From Stramenopiles sp. TOSAG23-6 (lineage: Eukaryota > Sar), in assembly GCA_900128565.1 (NCBI GenBank), contig LT636235.1, positions 1 to 11,822 on the forward strand: a stretch of DNA of 11,822 nucleotides, in the 5' to 3' direction. The notes under the pieces are model-generated. The model worked only from the letters and a program-made list of their open reading frames with translations. It did not search any database and was not told where the DNA came from. Positions 8,301 to 11,822 of this stretch are shown piece by piece. A program made the translations under genes and the position numbers. Numbering within the stretch: position 1 is the first letter of the stretch; every line of letters starts with the position of its first letter.

Positions 8301-11300
8301 GTTTTTTCAAAGCCTCTTCTTCCATTTGTTTTTTCAAAGCCTCGTCTTCCAATTGTTTTTTTCGAATTTTTTCAATCTTCGAACGCTGGATAGAACGAGA
8401 AGCACGATCAGAAGATCGAGATGCAGAACTAGATGCACTAAACGCTACTGATACTGCGTTTCGATTTGCCATCAATGATTCACGTTCTGCTACCTCAGCT
8501 TTCTTCTTAGCAATAGCAGCCGCACGTTTAGTCGCATCGGCAAGTTTCTTTAAAGCGTCATCTTTTTGTTTTTGTGCCTCTTCTACCGCAATTTGAGCTT
8601 CCGCTTCACGTTTCGCAGACTCAATTAGTTCTAATTCAGCTAAGCGACGTTTTTCTACAGCAAGTAGTTTTGCTTTACTTCGCTCAACTTTTTCAAATTC
8701 GCGATTTCTTTCTTCTTCACTTTTGTCATATTTAGCACTTTTTGCGGCTTTCACTGCAATCGCTTTTGCAATACACGCGAATTTTGCTGCATTAATTGCA
8801 ATAACACTCGCTAAACCTGCAATTCTAGATATTTCGCGTTCTTTTTTTAGCCTTGCCTCTTTTTGTTCTTTCGCTTTTTCAGCTGCCATTCTATCTTTTT
8901 TTTGCTTGAGTTTTTCCTTCTTCTTTTCAATTTTAGCTTTTCGTTTTTCCTCTTCAGCTAACAATTCTTTTTCAGCAAGGCTCGCTTTACTGGAAACGAC
9001 AGTTGGTCTGCCCGTAGTTTTGTCTTTTTTCTTGCCTCGTTTCTTCTTCTTTTTCATCTCAACAACCTTATTGCTAAGAAACTTTATGATATTCTCCTGT
9101 ACTTCATTACAATTATTATTTTCATTCCGCCTCGCATGCCAAAGAGCGGTATGTTTTTCGTCGTCGACGCGATCTATTCTAGCACCACTTTCAACTAATA
9201 ATTTCACGACACCAAATGAACCTGAAATACATGCAAGCATCAGACACGTATAGCCTATCGAGTTAACATAATTAATCTCAGCGCCGGATGAAATTAGTTT
9301 TTCCACAGTAGCAATAAAATGACCATTATCTGGATTTCCCATGCAAGCATTACCAAGAGCTGTATTCCCCAACACATCAACATCATCAATATTTTCATTA
9401 TCTATTTTAGATATAATAATATCAACAATTTCATCACGGCCATACCTAGCTGCATCCATTAATGCACTGTATTCATTATCAGTACATTTTATTTCTCCAC
9501 AGTCCGCACCAAAATCATTAATTAGCATTCGTACAATATCTGAACGGCCATACTGTATAGCATATGACAATACAGTACGCCGTTTATGATTGAACATATT
9601 TACACTAAAACCACAAGCTAAAATCACACGACATTGTGTTTCCACCCTTTTTAGATTTCCTTGTTCGATAGCATTAAAAATTGATACTTTAGCAGGATAT
9701 CCATGTAGTGAAGCTAATACAGACAACCTCTTCATCTTGTAGATTTCCGCGTCAAAGACGTTTTTGATTCCATCGGTGTCGAGAGTAGCATTTTCTCGCG
9801 CAAAATGAATCGTTTGTGAGAGACGTTTTAAAGAAAAACTTGACATATTATTTTTCCAAAATTCATTTTGAACTTTTTGTTGTTGGGCATATATCGTGGA
9901 TTTTGATGATGATCCAAACAAACAACACAAAGAGTGTTCTTCACAAGACCCTAGTATTTTATCTATTAAACCATCAGAGAGAGAAAATCCTTGATAAGCA
10001 AAAAGACAACGAAGAAGAGCAGAAAATAATAAAGTACGACGAGATGCCGCAACGTCTTCAGTGACTTTGGGATCACGAAGCTTTTCTTTATTCTCTCTCT
10101 TCTTTGCATCTGTTTTATCTCTACTTTTAGATTCATCATTGTCTTCGGATTTTTCTTTTGACTTTTCTTTCCCGTCTTTAGACGTTTCATCTTTATTTTT
10201 AAAAGATTTTGTGTTTTCCTTAGATTCTTTTTCTTTTCTATCCATTTCACCCTTTTCAATAGAATCATCATTTGTATTATTTTCTGATGTTTCCTTTTTT
10301 TTNAATGCTTCTTTCACATCTTTTTCTGTGAGTGTATTTACCTCCGTATATCCATTCCGATAAATAAATATTCGTGTAAAATCATCAGCTTTTGAAGAAT
10401 CGAGAGAATCTTGTACTGAATTAATAATTTCATTATCCTTTTTTGTCACAAATACGAAATCAGATAATGTTGAGACAGGTAATCCTATTATACACTCATG
10501 TAGAGATTTAGCACCAAAAATATATTTGAATATTGAATTCACATCCAAATTTAGAGAATATTTACCAATTGATAATTTAGTATTTGCGCGTTTAGTACGC
10601 CAAAGACAATACTTTTGAAGTACCTCCATCATTTTTCTCACATTACGGACATAATCACTATAAATAGACGAAACATTTCGATTTCGATATTTTTCCAAAA
10701 CTTGACCTATTTCAGCATCTGTGGCAATATCGGACATAATCACACCACTACTGATACAATTATAACCATCGCTGGACATTGTTAAAAATTCACTTGGGGT
10801 ATAATAATGGGTTTCAGAGCAGCTATCATTATAAAAAAGGCACGCTTTCAAACAACTTTTAATGATGGTATGTATCAATTTTGTAATTTCCTCTGATTTT
10901 GTTTTACATTTTAGTAATTGTAAAATCCAATAGAAATAAGACACCCACGAGTATCGAAGCAACATATTAGAGTTTTGTTCAAAATGTAATCGTATATCTT
11001 TCCATATATACTCACAATCGGGAGTTGCTATTGGCGAATACGAAACTTTTACTTTTGTACCATCATTTACAGATTCGACATCTGATGGAGGTATATAAAT
11101 ACCGCGCAGCGAATTCTCTCTAATAGATTCTGTGAGAGAATCTTCGATCTTATTTATATGACCTTCCACAAGTAAAATAGAAACAAACACTGAGATGATT
11201 GTCCTTTCCTTTTCGCTATTTTTTGGGGTTGTAGGAACAAAATATTTATTTGAAGTTTCTTTTTTCTCACGGGCAAGGATAGCTCCTGCTACACCAGTCT

Positions 11301-11766
11301 TTACCATGTATTGTGAAAAAACATTTTTTTTGATTTTTTTTTTGTTAGGTACGAAATTTCGTACGAAAAAAAAATTTAGATAAAAATTTGAAAAAAATAA
11401 AACATGCATGTGAACACTTCGACTTAGAACACTAACAGACTCTCGAATTTCATGTACGGTGGAAAAAGATTTCAAAATTTTTAAATTAGTTAGGTACAGA
11501 TTTTTTTACGAAAAGAAAAAAATAAAAAAAAAATAAATTAGAAATCGAAAACGTACATCATCTTTCAACATTTCTGATCCTTCTCCTTTTTCAATTTCTT
11601 GCATACCTTCATCAATAGATTGAGCAAGAAAAGAACCATAATTGTCACATGATGTTATTATGGCCTCAACACCATCAATTTTAACCTCCCAGTCTTCTAG
11701 AACAATATCATCAAACAAATCGTGAAACTCAGAAGAATCGAGAATTTTCTGAGTGATATAACGATG
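5311..11766 (-). CDS. Ankyrin-repeat, coiled-coil, two-RRM protein with RGG/Asn-rich tail (5' end outside window)
   Basis: Exons in transcript order are 11766-11557, 11451-11408 (44 nt), 11305-5520 (5786 nt) and 5426-5311, giving 2051 residues from the right edge to TGA. Positions in this partial protein: 417-502 is a Lys/Glu/Ser-rich linker; about 621-831 holds ankyrin repeats (R-T-x-L-x-Y-A-I-x-Y-G, Y-S-A-L-M-D-A-A-R-Y-G, Y-T-C-L-M-L-A-C); 835-1204 is an Ala/Lys/Glu coiled coil including a KKQMEEEAL repeat. About 1214-1302 is an RRM-like fold with RNP2 ILIMRL. About 1674-1750 is a second RRM with RNP2 LYIGNI. Residues 1806-1825 are GGG/RGG-like, followed by Asn/Ser/Tyr-rich sequence. Residues 1-416 and about 1460-1660 are unrecognised. 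RRMs plus an RGG tail point to RNA binding, and ankyrin repeats to a protein partner. The final exon, reached through an AT-ended intron, adds 37 residues. Codon X lies at 10303. Confidence 0.75.
5427..5519 (-). mobile_element. Introner copy C8 (93 nt, AT-ended)
   Basis: It starts GTATGTTTTA and ends CCAAAATCCAT. The 7-mer AATCCAT stands both just before the element and as its last seven bases. Core 5461-5482. Removal joins phase 1 to phase 2 and opens the 37-codon terminal exon that ends at the TGA at 5311. Confidence 0.8.
8255..8362 (-). repeat. 27-bp tandem repeat, four units (ALKKQMEEE)
   Basis: Units start at 8255, 8282, 8309 and 8336 on the plus strand. The first three are nearly identical and the fourth has diverged (D for E, L for M). 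They encode nine-residue charged helical repeats in the coiled coil of the ankyrin/RRM protein. Confidence 0.92.
10303..10303. other. Ambiguous base N inside a coding homopolymer
   Basis: The only N in the window lies after an eight-T run in the ankyrin/RRM gene, within the poly-Lys codons at the start of the charged linker. The frame is open on both sides with a single base here, so it looks like an unresolved call rather than a gap. Confidence 0.9.
11306..11407 (-). mobile_element. Introner copy C9 (102 nt, GC start, AT-ended)
   Basis: It starts GCATGTTTTA after exonic ACAT and ends CACAATACAT, so ACAT occurs on both sides. The core at 11344-11368 contains the perfect palindrome GTACGAAATTTCGTAC, followed by CTAAC. 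Phase is 2/1. The copy is a multiple of three and stop-free in the host frame. A canonical GTTTTA...GTAAAG reading is also in phase. Confidence 0.8.
11452..11556 (-). mobile_element. Introner copy C10 (105 nt, AT-ended, degraded core)
   Basis: It starts GTACGTTTTC after exonic AT and ends CACCGTACAT. The core (11489-11514) has about five changes but keeps CCTAAC 37 nt before the end. Phase 0/0 fits and leads into the 44-nt exon. An in-phase AG (CGAGAG) lies 12 nt downstream. Confidence 0.75.
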
Positions 11767-11822
11767 ATGTATTTTGGAAAAATATTTCAAAAAAAATCTA
11801 AAAAAAATTGTTAGGTACAAAA
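11767..11822 (-). mobile_element. Introner copy C11 (partial, 3' half)
   Basis: The 3' half of a copy, with CTAAC at 11810-11814 and the end CCAAAATACAT, next to the first in-window exon of the ankyrin/RRM gene. The window stops inside its core. Confidence 0.75.

Noticed and set aside
8160-9253. Plus-strand open frames opposite the coiled-coil and ankyrin region
   Set aside because: Repetitive Ser/Phe/Ala-rich translations are antisense shadows of the 5.8-kb exon, with no recognisable domain.
11195-11383. Plus-strand frame crossing C9
   Set aside because: Antisense to the exon and introner; its tail is simply the reversed core translated.
230-11556. Ciliate-type internally eliminated sequences bounded by TA
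   Set aside because: Several copies lack TA at the right or left boundary (C6, C8, C9), glutamine codons are standard, and sense-strand bias with a CTAAC motif fits introns better.
230-11556. U12-type AT-AC introns
   Set aside because: Sliding the boundary gives AT...AC in several copies, but the 5' sequence ATGTACG or ATGTATG does not match ATATCC, and the CTAAC lies too far from the 3' end.
1-11822. CRISPR-like array because of the regularly recurring palindrome
   Set aside because: Copies are kilobases apart, on both strands, inside eukaryotic introns and with variable flanks.

Overview
The window is nuclear DNA of a compact-genome unicellular eukaryote. It is A/T-rich, has three protein-coding genes with introns under the standard genetic code (TAA and TGA act as stops, glutamine is CAA/CAG), and shows no bacterial signals. 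The lineage cannot be fixed from sequence alone. The intron features below recall what I know of introner-rich protists, notably marine parasitic alveolates such as Amoebophrya, but that is inference.

Layout. (1) Minus strand, 70-1450: a multi-pass membrane protein whose 3' end lies beyond the left edge. (2) 1451-1773: a short divergent intergenic region with a palindrome centred on CACGTG. (3) Plus strand, 1774-5131: five exons encoding about 969 residues, with a ubiquitin-like fold, a long charged coiled coil resembling NST1-type stress-response proteins, a double-CxxC zinc ribbon and Q/N-rich repeats. (4) 5132-5310: a convergent gap. (5) Minus strand, 5311-11766: four exons encoding at least 2051 residues with ankyrin repeats, an Ala/Lys/Glu coiled coil, two RRM-like domains and an RGG/Asn-rich tail. 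Its 5' end lies beyond the right edge. Two of the genes look RNA- or stress-related, but nothing shows that the three work together.

The outstanding feature is the introns. Every intron that can be recognised (nine complete, two cut by the window edges) is a copy of one element. A copy is about 87-105 nt and starts GTAYGTTTT. It carries a palindromic core (GTACGAAATTTCGTAC in the best copy) followed by CTAAC, and ends about 31-43 nt later in CACAATACAT or CCAAAATACAT. All copies lie in the sense orientation of the host gene. Two have ordinary GT-AG ends. The others end in AT where AG is expected, and usually have the same AT just before the intron. This fits an introner (intron-generating mobile element) that duplicates a short target, leaving AG or AT at the junction. 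One copy carries an internal tandem duplication, and a fragment resembling the core lies reversed inside a coding exon. Both window ends fall within introner cores.
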